Of a stretch of DNA of 64,000 nucleotides, positions 46,801 to 58,844 are shown piece by piece (the stretch's first letter is position 1; every line of letters starts with the position of its first letter). The notes under the pieces were generated by a model, which was given only the letters and a program-made list of their open reading frames with translations, did no database searches and was not told the DNA's origin. Source of the DNA: Paraphysoderma sedebokerense (lineage: Eukaryota > Blastocladiomycota > Physodermatomycetes > Physodermatales > Physodermataceae); the NCBI GenBank assembly GCA_025602915.1, contig JAHLJZ010000001.1:868001-932000 (forward strand), in the 5' to 3' direction. Position numbers and translations under genes: made by a program.

Positions 46801-49800
46801 TTCCAAAAAAAGTTCGAAGCTGAAGCTCCCCAAGAAAATAAATATGAAATCGACAAAAAGACCATTCTTCGGGCTTGTAAGAACTTGGCTGCTGACGGAT
46901 TGTTATCAATCCACATTGTCAAAGTTCCATTGTTGAACGGCGGTTTTACAACAAAAACGGTTCTACTGCATCCCTCCTTAAAAGCGACCGATCCGGAGGT
47001 AAAGGAATATATATGTGATATGCATGACAAATCGTTGTATGGCGGGGGACAGAGACTCGGGAAAGTCCCCGAAGAGAACATAGAGGTGCAGCGGTTGAAG
47101 GACATGAATTTACCTATCAGCTCACTACAATCAAATGTTGAAAATGAAGAATCCATCAATCGTGATACGAATAGTTGGAGAATTATAGCTCAGGATTACG
47201 GCTGGATCGATGCGAAAATGCTTCGTGCTAAACTGCTTCATCAATTTATCTATTCTTGTCTGGGACGGGTTTCTGAGCCGATGGTGTCTTTAACTTCGCA
47301 CGATCCTGAAATCATGGCCTATTTTCAAACTACAATGCTTTTTCGAGAAATGACTGTTCAACTTTACTTAAACCTTGTGGGTCATACAACCGTCAGCGAA
47401 TCATTGACAAAATATCTCAGTCAAGACCCAGATTTGACAATTAAACTTACCGACTTGCCACCGAATATTCGCAGCATCTTACTGGAAAGCTCTCGACGCC
47501 AAGGTCGTTTCCGCCGCTATATTGCAGTGTTGATCAATATATTAGTCGCTTTGGATGTTCTTCGCCCCGTGACACGAGTCGTGGACCCTGTGACGCATAG
47601 ATATGTTGAACATGTTGAAGTGAATGCGAAAGATGAGGTGGCCGAAATGGACTCTCTTAGACCCGGTTATCAGGTCCGAAGGATCACCCAATTGATGGAT
47701 TATTCACTTCCACGAGGCCAACGCACAGCTATCAAATCGTGCTCTTTAGATACGATGGCTGATGTGACTATGTTTTGGACGGAGTTAGAATTTCAGTCGC
47801 AGAGAGTTGTCGCGGAGCAAGCTGCTCTACAAACCGACGAGAATGGCGATCCTGATGAAGCGGCGGATGAGGAAATGGAAGAAGATGACGAAGAGAAAAG
47901 AGAACTGAAAGTGAAAGGCAAGCAGAAAAAGAAATTAGGGTCCACAAATCACGATCCCTTAAAAACTATAACTCATTTTCGAACATGGAGGTCCAGCTAC
48001 GTTTACACTGCGCGACATCGATTTATCTTGGATTCGTATGTCGATAGGAAACAAGGCGAAACACCATTCGACGACGACAGCAAATGCAATGATATCGCCA
48101 GACGGTTGGGTTTGCGCGTTCATAGAGTTAAGGCATATTTCAAAAGGTTCGAAACCGATTTTGAGCGGAAGAAAGAGGCAAAAGAAAAGAAGAAAGCTCA
48201 GAAAGAAAAGGAAAAATTGCAAAGTGAATCGCTCACATTCGACGGAAAGGAAACAACAAATTCAGGAACTCTACAATCCTCACATGTCCGATCTCGACTA
48301 CATATTTTCGCGGATAAACCTTTTGAAAAGCAAAACCGCTATCAGGCAGCCATGTCTCGCCTTGCATCTTCTTCACGCCATTCAACGGCCAAATTGAAAG
48401 CTGCCACCCCAAAGAAGCGTTCCCGCTCCCAAGCATCCAATAATCAAGGGCCGGCAGATGAAGCACACGGATCTCGAAAAAAGCAGAAAAGTCACCGCAC
48501 TAGGCAGCAGAAGAACGACCGAATTTTTGCTCATGGTACCTCGACCGAAGGCGAGAATGTCCCTATTTTTGAAAGCGAAGGTATATTCTTCTCGGAACAT
48601 CTGCAACTCACGTCGCGGAATTCTGACAGTTCTAGATACATAGATCGCGTCAAGAAAGAGCTAGAGAAGACCCGCCGAATCCGTTTGCAATGGAAGGAGG
48701 AGGAAGATGAATTGATTCTTTACAGTTATGTTATCTTACGCCACAGATCTCGACTCCATAATACCAGATTGTCATGGGTGCCGGTTGTTGAGCTGTTCCC
48801 CTTGCGCAAGCCATCCCAGAATCTCAAGGAAAGCACTGAGACTTTTCGGAGGCGCTTCAATACTTTGGTGAAGAACCCGTTTATTGCGGCCCGTTTGAAT
48901 GAATTAAGTTTATTGTGGGATCAGCTGTTCGACGAGAAAGTTCACAGCGGCATACTTTCTCGTGATGAAGATGATGAATCTTTTCATCTGAAAGACAGGT
49001 GTCAAATGCTGAAGGAAGCTTTAAATTCCACCGAGACGTATGTTATTTCTCCTACTGTTTCAATGATTATACTACGGGATCTCATTCGGTTTTGCAGGGC
49101 TCGCATTGTCGAAAAAACGTTCGAACTTCCTCAAACGGTCGACTTGCTCCACAAAACATTCAAAGTGGAAGAGGGAATCGTGTCGAGAGTGATGGAATCT
49201 GCCAAGACCAGTTTTACGCTGTCGATGCAGCTTGAAAATCTCATAACTGCCAAGTCCAAACTAACCCTGTTATATGAGAATGCTCTTTGTACTGAAACTG
49301 GTAAAGATTGTGTGCTAGACTTTTCAGTGGACAACTCAGAAAGTTCGAATATTATTGGCACTCTTAGAGCGTTGTTGAAGGTTCGTTGGCGTGTCTATTC
49401 CTATTATTGCTCGTTTTTGCTAATACATGACTGGAACTTTCTGAACAGATGATTTTACTGACACCGGACGCCTCATATGACGCAACGCATGCTTTTTCGC
49501 TCCTTACTTTGTATCCTGCACCGCTATTATCTGAAGCCGTGGAAATTGAAAAGTCAATGGGTTCCATCAACAAAGTTCGTTCGGCAGCCGATAGAAAGAT
49601 TCCGGGCCGTGGGTTTCACTTATCTGAAAAGTTGGTTTCAATTCGATGCTTGGAGATTGCCTTAGTTGATATTTGTACTGATTTTCATTATCATCCTAGG
49701 TTCCTCCAACTGATCACTGGACTCTTTCCGGAACGGATGGTCCCTGAAGCCGTCACATATTTCAACGACATACTTCGATATAGGAATCGACCGCTCGTAT

Positions 49801-51083
49801 TGCATGAATTGATAAATGGCGGTTCTATGGCTTGCCTTTTAGATCTCGTGGCATCAAAGAAGGTTCGATTCGAGCCATTCCAATATATGATGGCGGTCTT
49901 GCCTGCTAACAACTTCTGGCATGCAGGTGATTCTCGATCCCATTTTACCACATCTTACAATATTACAGCAAAATATTGTTCCGAAACATGCCAGGAAGGG
50001 TAAGTTTAGTAGCTTATGGTTTCATTTGCGCGTGCGTACTTGTCTGACTTCGTCTCTAAAGATACCACACACGAAGCATCGGTGAAAATTACGGTCGGTG
50101 ATTTGACTCCTCCAGCGTCTACACCACTTTCGGAAGATGTTACCCCGATTGCTACGGATGATTCCGCGAGACCGCCTTTCGATGTTATGGTTCAATCGCT
50201 ATCACTGACGGTAGATACAATTCAGCAGTATCAAACTTGTTATCAACGAATCAAAGAGGCCGTGGATTCTGGTGTTAATATATTTGAGCTCAAAGTAAGA
50301 TCCCTCTCTTTCTGTTAGATTGATTTGGGCTCTTACGAGTTTTGCAGGCCCACATGATCTCCCACTATCATGATATCAAAGATGCAGAACTGTTAGATAT
50401 GCTGAAAAACATGATGACGTCGTTTGTTCCTTCAAAGCATCCTCTCGTTTATAAAGTCGGTTTCGAAAATGTCAAATACATTTCCTTTGAATACATCGAA
50501 TTTTGGACAGTCAACGCAACGAAAGGTGAAACCCGTCCTGTCGTCAATGCGGACAGTGGGGATAACTTTGAAATCAGTAACCCAGCTAAATATACACCTG
50601 CTCGTCTATGGTATGACATTGATGGAAATAAAAGTACCACTGTACTGAGGACATGTATGACGTCTGTACTGTCTCATATCGTTACGAAACCCGGGATTTA
50701 CGAGGTATGCTCAAAGTTTAATTCTAGTATATGGACAATACATTGATCTATGTACCCTTGCATTTATTTCACCTGAACAGTCCGCATTATATCATCGTTT
50801 TTCGACTGTGATGAGTCCATGTGAATTGAGAGAAGTTCTTGATGAATTGGTCTCGCGAAACGCTGCTAAGAGAAAGTGCATTATCGTGAGCACGACGATT
50901 GACTTATTTGGCCCTGTATCGACAGTTGAAGAATGTGGTGAGTTTTGTACTGGTGTAACTGATATTTTGCCGCCCTCAGATTCTAACTGTAATCGCGTAG
51001 ATGAAAACACTATACATCCAAACAAAGTATCATGCTATTTCGCATGTTCGGGGTATTATCTGAAAACCAATCAAGCGTCGTAG
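43868..51083 (+). CDS. TFC3: TFIIIC largest subunit, B-block binding (GTF3C1/Tfc3)
   Basis: This subunit of the RNA polymerase III factor TFIIIC recognises the B block of tRNA genes. The start MDELFSYVIDEVAFEGPDG matches the human N-terminus, and exon 2 continues CNLEKLWSF. The B-block winged-helix region is in exons near 44650-45230 (EAICGFRAKGITQADLAKKL, LLCQKNLI). One very long exon, about 46630-49380, encodes more than 900 residues including IVEEHKVIEVNHVF, a Glu-rich stretch near 47870 and Lys-rich linkers near 48190. The C-terminus holds MILLTPDASYDATHA, LPGR-like IPGRGFHLSEK, and ends VSCYFACSGYYLKTNQAS, as in S. pombe Sfc3. It is by far the longest gene here, roughly 2,000 residues. 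Introns cluster at both ends. I name it by the yeast gene. Confidence 0.9.
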
Positions 51084-51327
51084 CGATGTTGTGCTACGCA
51101 GTTACGGCAATGTATGCCATAGAGACGCACTATTGTAAAATACGAATGTTGTTGTTTTGGCCAACAAAGCAGTTTTGTTTAGTCGTGTATCACACATAAT
51201 TTTTGATCATTTAAAGAACTGAATGATTTAATATTGGTACAGCGAGAATCGAGTAACGCTGGCAGGCAATTACTCGTAATTCTTAATAATAAGTCATGAT
51301 ATAGACCCTTCTCGTTAATAAACACCT

Positions 51328-52951
51328 CTATTTCGATTTTTGGTTTCTTAATCCCACCGCAATCAACAATGCAACGCTATATTTAAACAACTCTTCCTTT
51401 GCCGAAAACAAAAACGCGGCAGTCAGAACGGATTGGAGCAATTTTGATCCGAGGCCCTTGTATAGCCCTTTGGCGCCTTCCTTTTTAATTATTTTTTGGA
51501 AGCCGTCGATGACGGAATTGTAGCGTGCAGATTCGTCAGATTTACTTTGACGGAGTTGCATTCGCGCTATTGAAAAGATGAGAATAAGTTATCACGTCTG
51601 CACTACTTGTGTGAAGAACATTATACCAACATTTGACGACAATATCTACATTCAATCGATCAAGATGAAAATTTAATCGGTTAATACCACGAATCCTGCA
51701 GATGTAGAGGAAGTAATCTTATGTTTGACTTACATGGATAAGTAATACCAGTCGCTGTCAATTTACTCAAAGCGCCGAGCACAAAGAAATCAAGGGATCC
51801 AAGTTTGGCTCCGCTTTGCGCTCTCCATTTTTCAACCCGTCGCTTCATTTGTTCAAAAGCAGTATCTGATAAAGAACGGCAATGTAAGCGAAGAGCAGAA
51901 CTTCAATAGTGGCAGGGAACGATTTTACATTGAATGATAGGATTGATAACTAAGATCAAGGCGGGGATGAGTCCTTGCCAAAGGGAAGCAGGACCATCTT
52001 CCTTTATGATAGATAAAAACGTGGATACCGCCGTTGCTTTCTGGGGCTTTCTTGCCGGCGTCCCTGAAGAGGAAGCTGATTCTTCCAAAGAATCTTTTTT
52101 TGTTGTCATACGAGTCTGTTAAAAACAGTTGAACAGCCGTCAGTTTTGATTGTATCGTCCCATTCAACCTCAAAAGGATAGACTGAATTCGAAACTTGAA
52201 AATATCGTGGCCAAATCAAGTCCGTGAGCCAGAGGAAAACACATTGCTCTCATTTTGGAAGAAGACCACGAATAGATTAGTGCGGCAAAGGTACGTACAT
52301 TAACGACCCAAATTGGATTGGTAATGAGGACCGTGGCGGCTCCAGCGACTGCTCCTGCAGCCATCGATTCTGCCGTTGTCATTCCTCTTTTCTTTGAGGC
52401 CGCAAGGAAAGCAGCTTTCACAGCTTCGTACCAGTAATAATAGACCCCTATAATTAATTTCACAAGTTGGAAAGGTCAATTGCTTTCTTGTGAACTATTT
52501 AGGTTATTGCGATAGATACCGTTCGTCACGGCGATCCCGAACAGAGCAGAATTCATTCCGCTATATTTGGCGTTAATAACAAATATTAAATTCATAAAGC
52601 GAGAGTATCATAAGCCAGTTAGGCCAGTCTTTCATCAGGAATTAAAATTGGCCTGAATAAAGGACATACGAGAATAATCCGACTACGCCCTCTGACTGAA
52701 TAATTTTCTTAATTGCATCTAGGGCTCCTTTGTACGAATCCTTTCCTTTGTCTTCCTTCTGAACTTGAAGTCTAGACGATACGGTGATTAGGGGGTAAGT
52801 GATCATGGTGGAAACAACTCCACCGCCGGCACCTGCATTTCATGTATTGAAGTTTTGTTAGAGAGAAATGCCGTATTGGGGCCGCGAAAGAAAGGGCGGT
52901 GTGAAAAGAGCGATTATTACCGGCAAGGGCATGGGCAACATTGTCACTCAT
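51328..52951 (-). CDS. Peroxisomal membrane carrier, PMP34/Ant1 type (SLC25A17)
   Basis: A member of the mitochondrial-carrier superfamily most like PMP34, which moves CoA, FAD, NAD and adenine nucleotides over the peroxisomal membrane. Start MSDNVAHALAGAGGGVVST at 52951. First repeat: TYPLITVSSRLQVQKED and GLFSGMNSALFGIAVTNGIY; second: ITNPIWVVN with the NPIWVVNTR-type motif and SLWQGLIPALILVINPIIQ (human: LWNGTFPSLLLVFNPAIQF); third: DFFVLGALSKLTATGITYPY and GLYKGLGSKLLQSVLTAAFL (human: [20 protein letters not shown]). The three repeats give six helices. Seven or so exons. Mitochondrial carriers have PxD/ExxK in each repeat, whereas the TNPIWVVN form is typical of this peroxisomal/folate branch. 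Substrate not shown by sequence. Confidence 0.87.
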
Positions 52952-53223
52952 TTTTGATGATATACGGCGAATTGAGGAAAACTAAAATGTGCGGAGACTG
53001 TGGGAATGAAGGACAGCCTTTGGTGCAAATGAGTTTTCAGCGTTTTCATGAGCGGCGCGCGAACAATGGGCCAGGTCGTTTTGTGCCGACATTCATGAAT
53101 CAACACACGGATGGACCCGAATATTATCATTCCAAAAGCAGATCTATATTATATACCATACATATGGTCCATTATCAATTTTCAATACAAAGGGGACGGC
53201 TTATCACTTAAATACCAGTAACA

Positions 53224-54714
53224 TTATACAGTGACTTTCAAGCTCTTCCACGCTCCAGCCAAAACGTCAAAATGTTCGGGCTTTCTTACAGCAATGCGAA
53301 CATATGTAGGCCTGTCGTAGCCATGTACACCTGCTCGAACAGGAACACCGGCTTTTTTGGCGGCGTCAACGGCAGCATTAGCGACAGCAACAGATTTCAT
53401 ATCAATCCAAACCCACGACAGGAAAGAGTGACCATGAAATACCCAACGGGGAATGCCAAGTTGAGCAGACAGATCATCAGAGATTTTGACCAATTTTTCA
53501 ACAGTTTGCTTTCTCCAAACCGACGTATGCTTCCATGTATCTTGAAGATATTTTTCGTCGTTTACAACAGCGGAAAGGAAATGAAGAGCAAGAATGTTGA
53601 CGCTCCAGGGCACTTGATGTTTTTTCAGGGCAATGGTGTGTTCTGGTGTAGGGCAAACAATGGATCCAAGTCGGATACCAGTACATGACCATAACTTAGT
53701 CCACGAATGGATTACATAGATCGAGATGTTACGGGTCTTGTACATGTCTAAGATGAACTCATCTTGAGAAGTAAGGGAATCGTCACGGAATTTCGAAGAA
53801 TTCCACGGTTGCATCGATTCGTCTGATAGAATAAAAGAGTTGAATAATGTGAGTAGAAAACTTCAACATTAGACATGTACACCGTCACTCGTACCGACTA
53901 CCACGACACCATTGTCTTCCACGTTTTCACTTATCCATTTCTTGATCTCTTCAATGTTCATATATTCTCCAGTCGGATTATTTGGATTCACAACACATGT
54001 CAACGTGGTGCGTTGAGAGGCTTTCGGAGCGAGAATTTGATGATTCCCCGCGGATTTAGTAGAGCGTTCGTATTCTTTGTACTAAACGCCAGAAACACTT
54101 TAATGAGAACGAATGTTTATGCTACGAATTTGAATTGTTGCTTACCTGAACATCCCATGGACCAGGTTTCCAAGTTCCACTGGGTGCTTTCCTAATGACC
54201 AAGTCAATCAATTCACTGGCACCATTGCCTAGCACCAATCTTTTTTCATTTCTGCGGAACTGCTCCTCTACTGGCCACAAAAATCGAGCGAGGTCAGAAC
54301 GTGCGGGCTCTTGGTCGGATGGAGGATAATGACAAATATGTCTAACCTGTCGATTATAAGAATGTTGTCGTTAGATTAACAGCATATTCATACAAAAATT
54401 TGATAACTTACAGCCCCCATTACAGCGTCCAAACCAGACTTCGGGGTCCCAAAGCAGTTTGTTGTCACGCTGAAATCTTCAACAAAATTTTCGAGAGAGC
54501 TCCATTCCTGGCCACCATGGTATTCAGATACTGGTGCACCCATGATATTATGTACTATTAAATGAAATAAGGTCTGGTAGAAAAGTGGGAAGGGAATGGG
54601 AAATGTTTGTTTACTGATTCCTTTGTTGACGCCAAAATCGCAAACAATCAGTCGTTCATGAATTCGGAGTTGCCATCTTGATTTGTGGTCGTGTTCAATC
54701 GGCCCGGCGCTCAT
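53224..54714 (-). CDS. PLP-dependent class I/II aminotransferase, HisC/CobD-like
   Basis: A fold-type I PLP enzyme. Landmarks: YHGGQEW near the N-terminus with DFSVTTNCFGTP (the HGG...DFSVNxNPxGxP start of HisC/CobD relatives), YPPSDQEP, LGNGASELIDLV, VVNPNNPTGEYM (cofactor-loop Asn), VVVVDESM (Asp to the pyridine N) and SWTKLWSCTGIRLGS, where Lys would hold PLP. The C-terminal domain has YVRIAVRKPEHFD with the carboxylate-binding Arg. Histidinol-phosphate aminotransferase and L-threonine-phosphate decarboxylase share this shape; the substrate cannot be decided, and fungi are not expected to make cobalamin. Start at 54714 (MSAGPIEHDH) is the outer ATG; an inner ATG (MGAPVSEYHGG, 54541) would give a more usual length. 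The SPRTN gene diverges 23 bp away. Confidence 0.76.
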
Positions 54715-54737
54715 CGACAAATGACAAATGATATGTT
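54715..54737. promoter_or_regulatory. 23-bp interval between two divergent start codons
   Basis: The outermost ATGs of the aminotransferase (54714, minus) and SPRTN (54738, plus) genes face away from each other with only 23 bp between them. Neither a core promoter nor 5' UTRs can fit without running into the other gene's first exon, unless one or both real starts lie further inside (inner ATGs at 54541 and 54840). Confidence 0.4.
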
Positions 54738-56235
54738 ATGACCCCGTCTGGGCATTCACCTTCGCATCCATTAAGTTATAGCTTTCCAAGCGACAAGAAC
54801 AATGTCTTATGCGAAGCTTCTGCAGAAAAAGCAAAAGGAATGTCGCAAGGTTTAAGGTATCGTCCTGAATGGAAGGAGAATGAAGAAGAAGATCCATATA
54901 GCCTTGATCTCGATTTGGCTAAAAAGCTTCAGGAAGAAGAGAATGCTATAGCAAGTCGGAGCCAGTTGGATGATGCTATGAGGAGGGAAGATGAAGAGTT
55001 GGCTCGAAGGTTGGCAACAGAGGAAGAGATGCAGTTTTGTATCATGTCAGCATCTTCGTCTTCAACAACCGATTACGCCGAGTTCGATTTACATTCCTTA
55101 TTCCTTCATTACAACGATTTATACTTTGGAGGGAAATTATCCGGATGCGGTGCGTCTCTGTCTGTATTCTATCTTCATGTACGAAAATTGCTGATCGTCG
55201 CTGTCTTAATCACCCGGCAGAGGTTCGTTGGTCTTCTAAGATGACTTTGTGTGCTGGACAGTGCCACTATCACCGGGCTTCGGGTTACTGTTCTATTCGT
55301 CTCTCAGAGCCTCTCCTGAAGTTTCGACCAACATCCGACAGTGTAAATACATTATTGCATGAAATGGTAATGTGGGTTGCCAAACGAAAATGTGACGAAA
55401 ATGTCTGACTTCGTTCTCATCAATTTCAGATACATGCTTTCCTTTTTGTAACCGACGGAAATGACGATCACGATGGTCACGGTCCAAACTTTCAGATGCA
55501 TATGGCACGAATCAATCAAAAAGCAGGAACAACAATTACAATCTATCACAATTTCCACGACGAAGTTGATCATTATCGCACACATATTTGGAAGTGCGAC
55601 GGCCCATGTTCGAACCGACCGCCCTACTTTGGAATTGTTAAAAGATCGATGAATCGGCCCCCTCAGCCTGCGGATTCTTGGTATCAGCGACATGTTGAAA
55701 CTTGGTAAAAATAGTTAAAAAAATCAATACGGAAAATGTCCTCAGTGGTTAATTGTGTTTTTATTGTAGTGGCGGTACTTTCACGAAAATAAGTGAACCC
55801 AACATGAGTGAAAAAGCGAATATCAAAAAGTCGCGGAAAAGGAAGTCAGATGAGTTAGATGCCCGCGAGAGTTCAAAACCAAGGCAAAAACCTGAGAAAC
55901 AGGAAGCGTTCAAGAGTGTAGATATCCGTAAATGGTTTGGATCGAATAACACTAGAGAATCACGACCGCATGATAAGGGAAAGGAGACAACTCAATGCGA
56001 GGAACGCCAAGTCTCTGCTTCTGGTTCCATTGAAACGAATGCCGCTGATGCAATGCCGAATCCAAAATTGGAATTAGGAAGGACTGAGGTGGTAATTCTA
56101 TCTGACTCCGATGAGGAAGATATTGGGAATACACCGGGTCTACTATCAAAGGATGACAAGTTTGTGCAATGTCCGGTTTGCTCAGTCCATGTCTTAAGCG
56201 AAGAAATAAATTCGCATCTGGACAGATGCCTTTAA
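54738..56235 (+). CDS. SPRTN: SprT-like DNA-protein crosslink protease Spartan (SPRTN/DVC1)
   Basis: A nuclear metalloprotease that digests proteins crosslinked to DNA during replication. An N-terminal acidic helical part (LDLAKKLQEEENAIASR, ELARRLATEEE) precedes the SprT domain: DLHSLFLHYNDLYFGGKL, VRWSSKMTLCAGQCHYH, CSIRLSEPLLKFRP, then the zinc-binding active site LLHEMIHAFLFVT (HExxH) and DGHGPNFQMHMARIN. The zinc region continues HDEVDHYRTHIWKCDGPC, NRPPYFGIVKR and CGGTFTKI. At the end FVQCPVCSVHVLSEEINSHL with DRCL is a UBZ4 ubiquitin-binding finger at the very C-terminus. Five or so exons. All catalytic residues are present. Basic patch KKSRKRK is a likely nuclear signal. Start at 54738 is the outer ATG; 54840 would also keep the domain. 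Confidence 0.92.
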
Positions 56236-56296
56236 GATAATGTAATATAAAATATACATATATATTGCCATTATTGTTACATAACAATTAAATGGT

Positions 56297-58361
56297 CTAA
56301 TTAACGCCGAATAATCTAACTAAGACTTTCCTATAACCATCCGTTATTGAGTCTTGCTCCGTTTCATACAACGCCATCAATACCCCTGTAGCTAGGCAAA
56401 AGTACAGAGGTTCGCCAAACCTCTTCTGCGTCAAAACAGTACTAATTAGTCGCATCGGTAGACTCTGTGTTTTAGACGGTGAAGGAATATATCTGTATTG
56501 AACCAGACATTTATATGCACTTTCGAGTGCACGCGGCATAACGTACAGTCCTAGTTCAAGTCGACGACCCGGTGGCTCGATTAGAACACACAGGCCAGAA
56601 AGCATGCCGTTGATGAAATATCTAAGAAGCATATAAATTAGTCAGATTTTTGTCGCCGTAGACGAATTTACAGATGGACTTACATCGGCAACTTGTCTCT
56701 ACCTAATAAGCGTCTTTGATAACATGTTGATACCCAGGCAATGGTGACATACAGACTCAAGAACAAAGATGACCTTATAGTGGATTTGATAAACCTCAAC
56801 AGATATGTGTGCGGCCTAATGAGAGATTGTGAGTTTGACGGTACTGTGATCCTTCTTTAAAAAAGAGATTGATTACGAACTGTTTGAGCATCTTTTTCCA
56901 ACTGTACACTAAAATCATAATTGCATTCAATGGGGCATACAGACCAGCACTTCTTCTCATTGCTTTCCACCAACACTGGAGAACGAATATAACAGGTCAA
57001 TGACAAAGAATATGACAAAATTAGGCCTGTAAACCATACCAGAAGTCCATAACCAGTACAGGACGGAGTTTCCGGGTGTATGAGTGTACAAAGGGCGAAT
57101 TTGTACTGCTGTGAGCAAAACTTTTGTATCACATTTTCATCAATAAGTTTGTCGATGGAAGATTGAGAGCTAGGACGCCGACTCCACAATTCTAATCCTT
57201 CTTTGACGAGAACAGCTTGCGGCGTTGAAAGATCTTCCAGGGGCATCTTCACAGGTACAGGATGCTTCGAGGCCAGCTGTAGAAGTTGACCGGTTCTTTC
57301 CATGAAGGGCCGAGTAAATTTTCCCAAATCATCCCTTCGGCCGGAATGGGTCAGGAGGAATGAATAATATTGAGGGTTCAACGATTCCGGCTCAGCAATG
57401 AAAGAATACAGAATTTGAGACGAAGACAACATCATGATGATTGTGCCGGCAGATTTGCATAGAAAATTATCCAATTTGTCGCTAAATGAATAATCTTTGA
57501 GCCTTTGGAGTGAGGGAAGTGCTCCAAGGTCCTGCCGTTTTGTCAAAGCATTAGAATCAGTCCCGAAGCCACTGTCTGATCTCAATAATCGCTCTTGTTC
57601 TTCTTCCTCTTCCTTATCCTTTTCTTGCAGCCGATATTCTCGCCATTTTTTCATCAATGATCTCGTCAGAAATTGACTACAACGGGTGAATGCATATAGA
57701 GCTATGGCAGTTCTACGTGAGCTATTCTTATCCAGTAAAATTGACAGCCCTGCTAAACTGCCAGCGGCGAAAGTGACCAATCGGGTTTTTGGTGTGGAGA
57801 GTTTTCGACGGAGGAAACACAAGAGAGCTTTATATGAGCTCGTAAAAGTTGCTAAAAATAATGCAAAACTGATAGTGTCTCGGCCTAAGTGTTTTCTTAG
57901 AATCGATGGTCTTTTATATCAAGAAAGGTTAATGCTGCGCAATGAATTAAATAGGCAAGAATGTGGCAATCCATACTTTTTAAGCATTCTCAATGTAAGT
58001 ACTGCTGGAGCAATCGCAACCAAATATTTTATCCCATACGAAACTGCAAAGGTTTTGAAGAATCCTCGCAGACAATTCTGGGAGCAATTGCCTCTATGCT
58101 TGCAAAAGGCTTTTGGAAACGCCTGATCCCGGCCTAATTTTTGGAGATTCTGACTGTAATTGGAATGAGAATTAGAGAATCTGAAGTGCCAATGGGTAAA
58201 CAGAAAGCATACCTTGACAATTTCCTCAAGTTTTCATGAAGAGAACGGAGGCTCTTGATAACTCTTTCCGTTTCCTCATCTGTTAACACAACAGATATCA
58301 GGCCAGTAACGAACCCGATAGCGTCCGACGTAAAAGACTGAATGAGCTTCGGGTCAGTCAT
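56297..58361 (-). CDS. TMEM135-like multi-pass membrane protein
   Basis: Starts MTDPKLIQSFTSDAIGFV at 58361. The first domain matches the TMEM135 N-terminal region: CLRGFFKTFAVSYGIKYL, TISFALFLATFTSSYKALLC, FLRRKLSTPKTRLVTFAAGS and LAGLSILLDKNSSRRTAIAL. A Lys/Glu-rich linker follows (near 57600), then the second half with the repeat of this Tim17-like unit, and the C-terminus NGMLSGLCVLIEPPGRRLEL, SLPMRLISTVLTQKR. Animal TMEM135 sits on peroxisomes and mitochondria and affects mitochondrial fission and peroxisomal cholesterol handling. Several introns, including one in the N-terminal region. No frame break seen. Convergent with SPRTN (stops 61 bp apart). Function in fungi not established. Confidence 0.82.
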
Positions 58362-58844
58362 AGTACGGATATGATGGGAAGTGAAGGGGTGTTGATGAGT
58401 AGTAGGATTTTGTTTCTTCAGGAAGGCAGCGTATCATTTTGATCTATCGCCCGACCCATCCCGGACGGCACGCCTCCGCTCGTGTAACTGGCTTTGAATG
58501 AAGAATTCACACTGCTTTTGCTACGTAAAGCCACATCAGCGTGATGATGCCGAACATATCAATTTTCAAACACATACTGCCTTTTGGATACAGTGGAAGA
58601 AGCGACACAGGAGTTGAATTCTTTTATTATCTGTGCCATCAAGTCTAAATGAAGCATGACTCGCAGGATTCGCATCGGCAACAAACTGGAAAAAGGCCGG
58701 ACCGAATCCAGTTTAAGTTGATGTTACAACGTGCACGTGACTTTATCTAAACAACAAATTTACTCCGTCGCGACGCAAACTCATAGCTGGGGCTGTAGGT
58801 TTGTGCACTTTACCCCTCGGCATTTGCAAGTTCCTCCTTCCATC
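58362..58844. promoter_or_regulatory. Divergent promoter region, TMEM135-like and USP36-type genes
   Basis: About 480 bp between two divergent starts. The USP frame is open back to an ATG at 58731, so the true protein could begin there. Otherwise I see only mixed AT-rich sequence with no recognised binding site. Confidence 0.45.

Noticed and set aside
57686-58126. 146-codon plus-strand frame opposite the TMEM135-like gene
   Set aside because: The minus strand gives clear TMEM135 motifs over the same bases.
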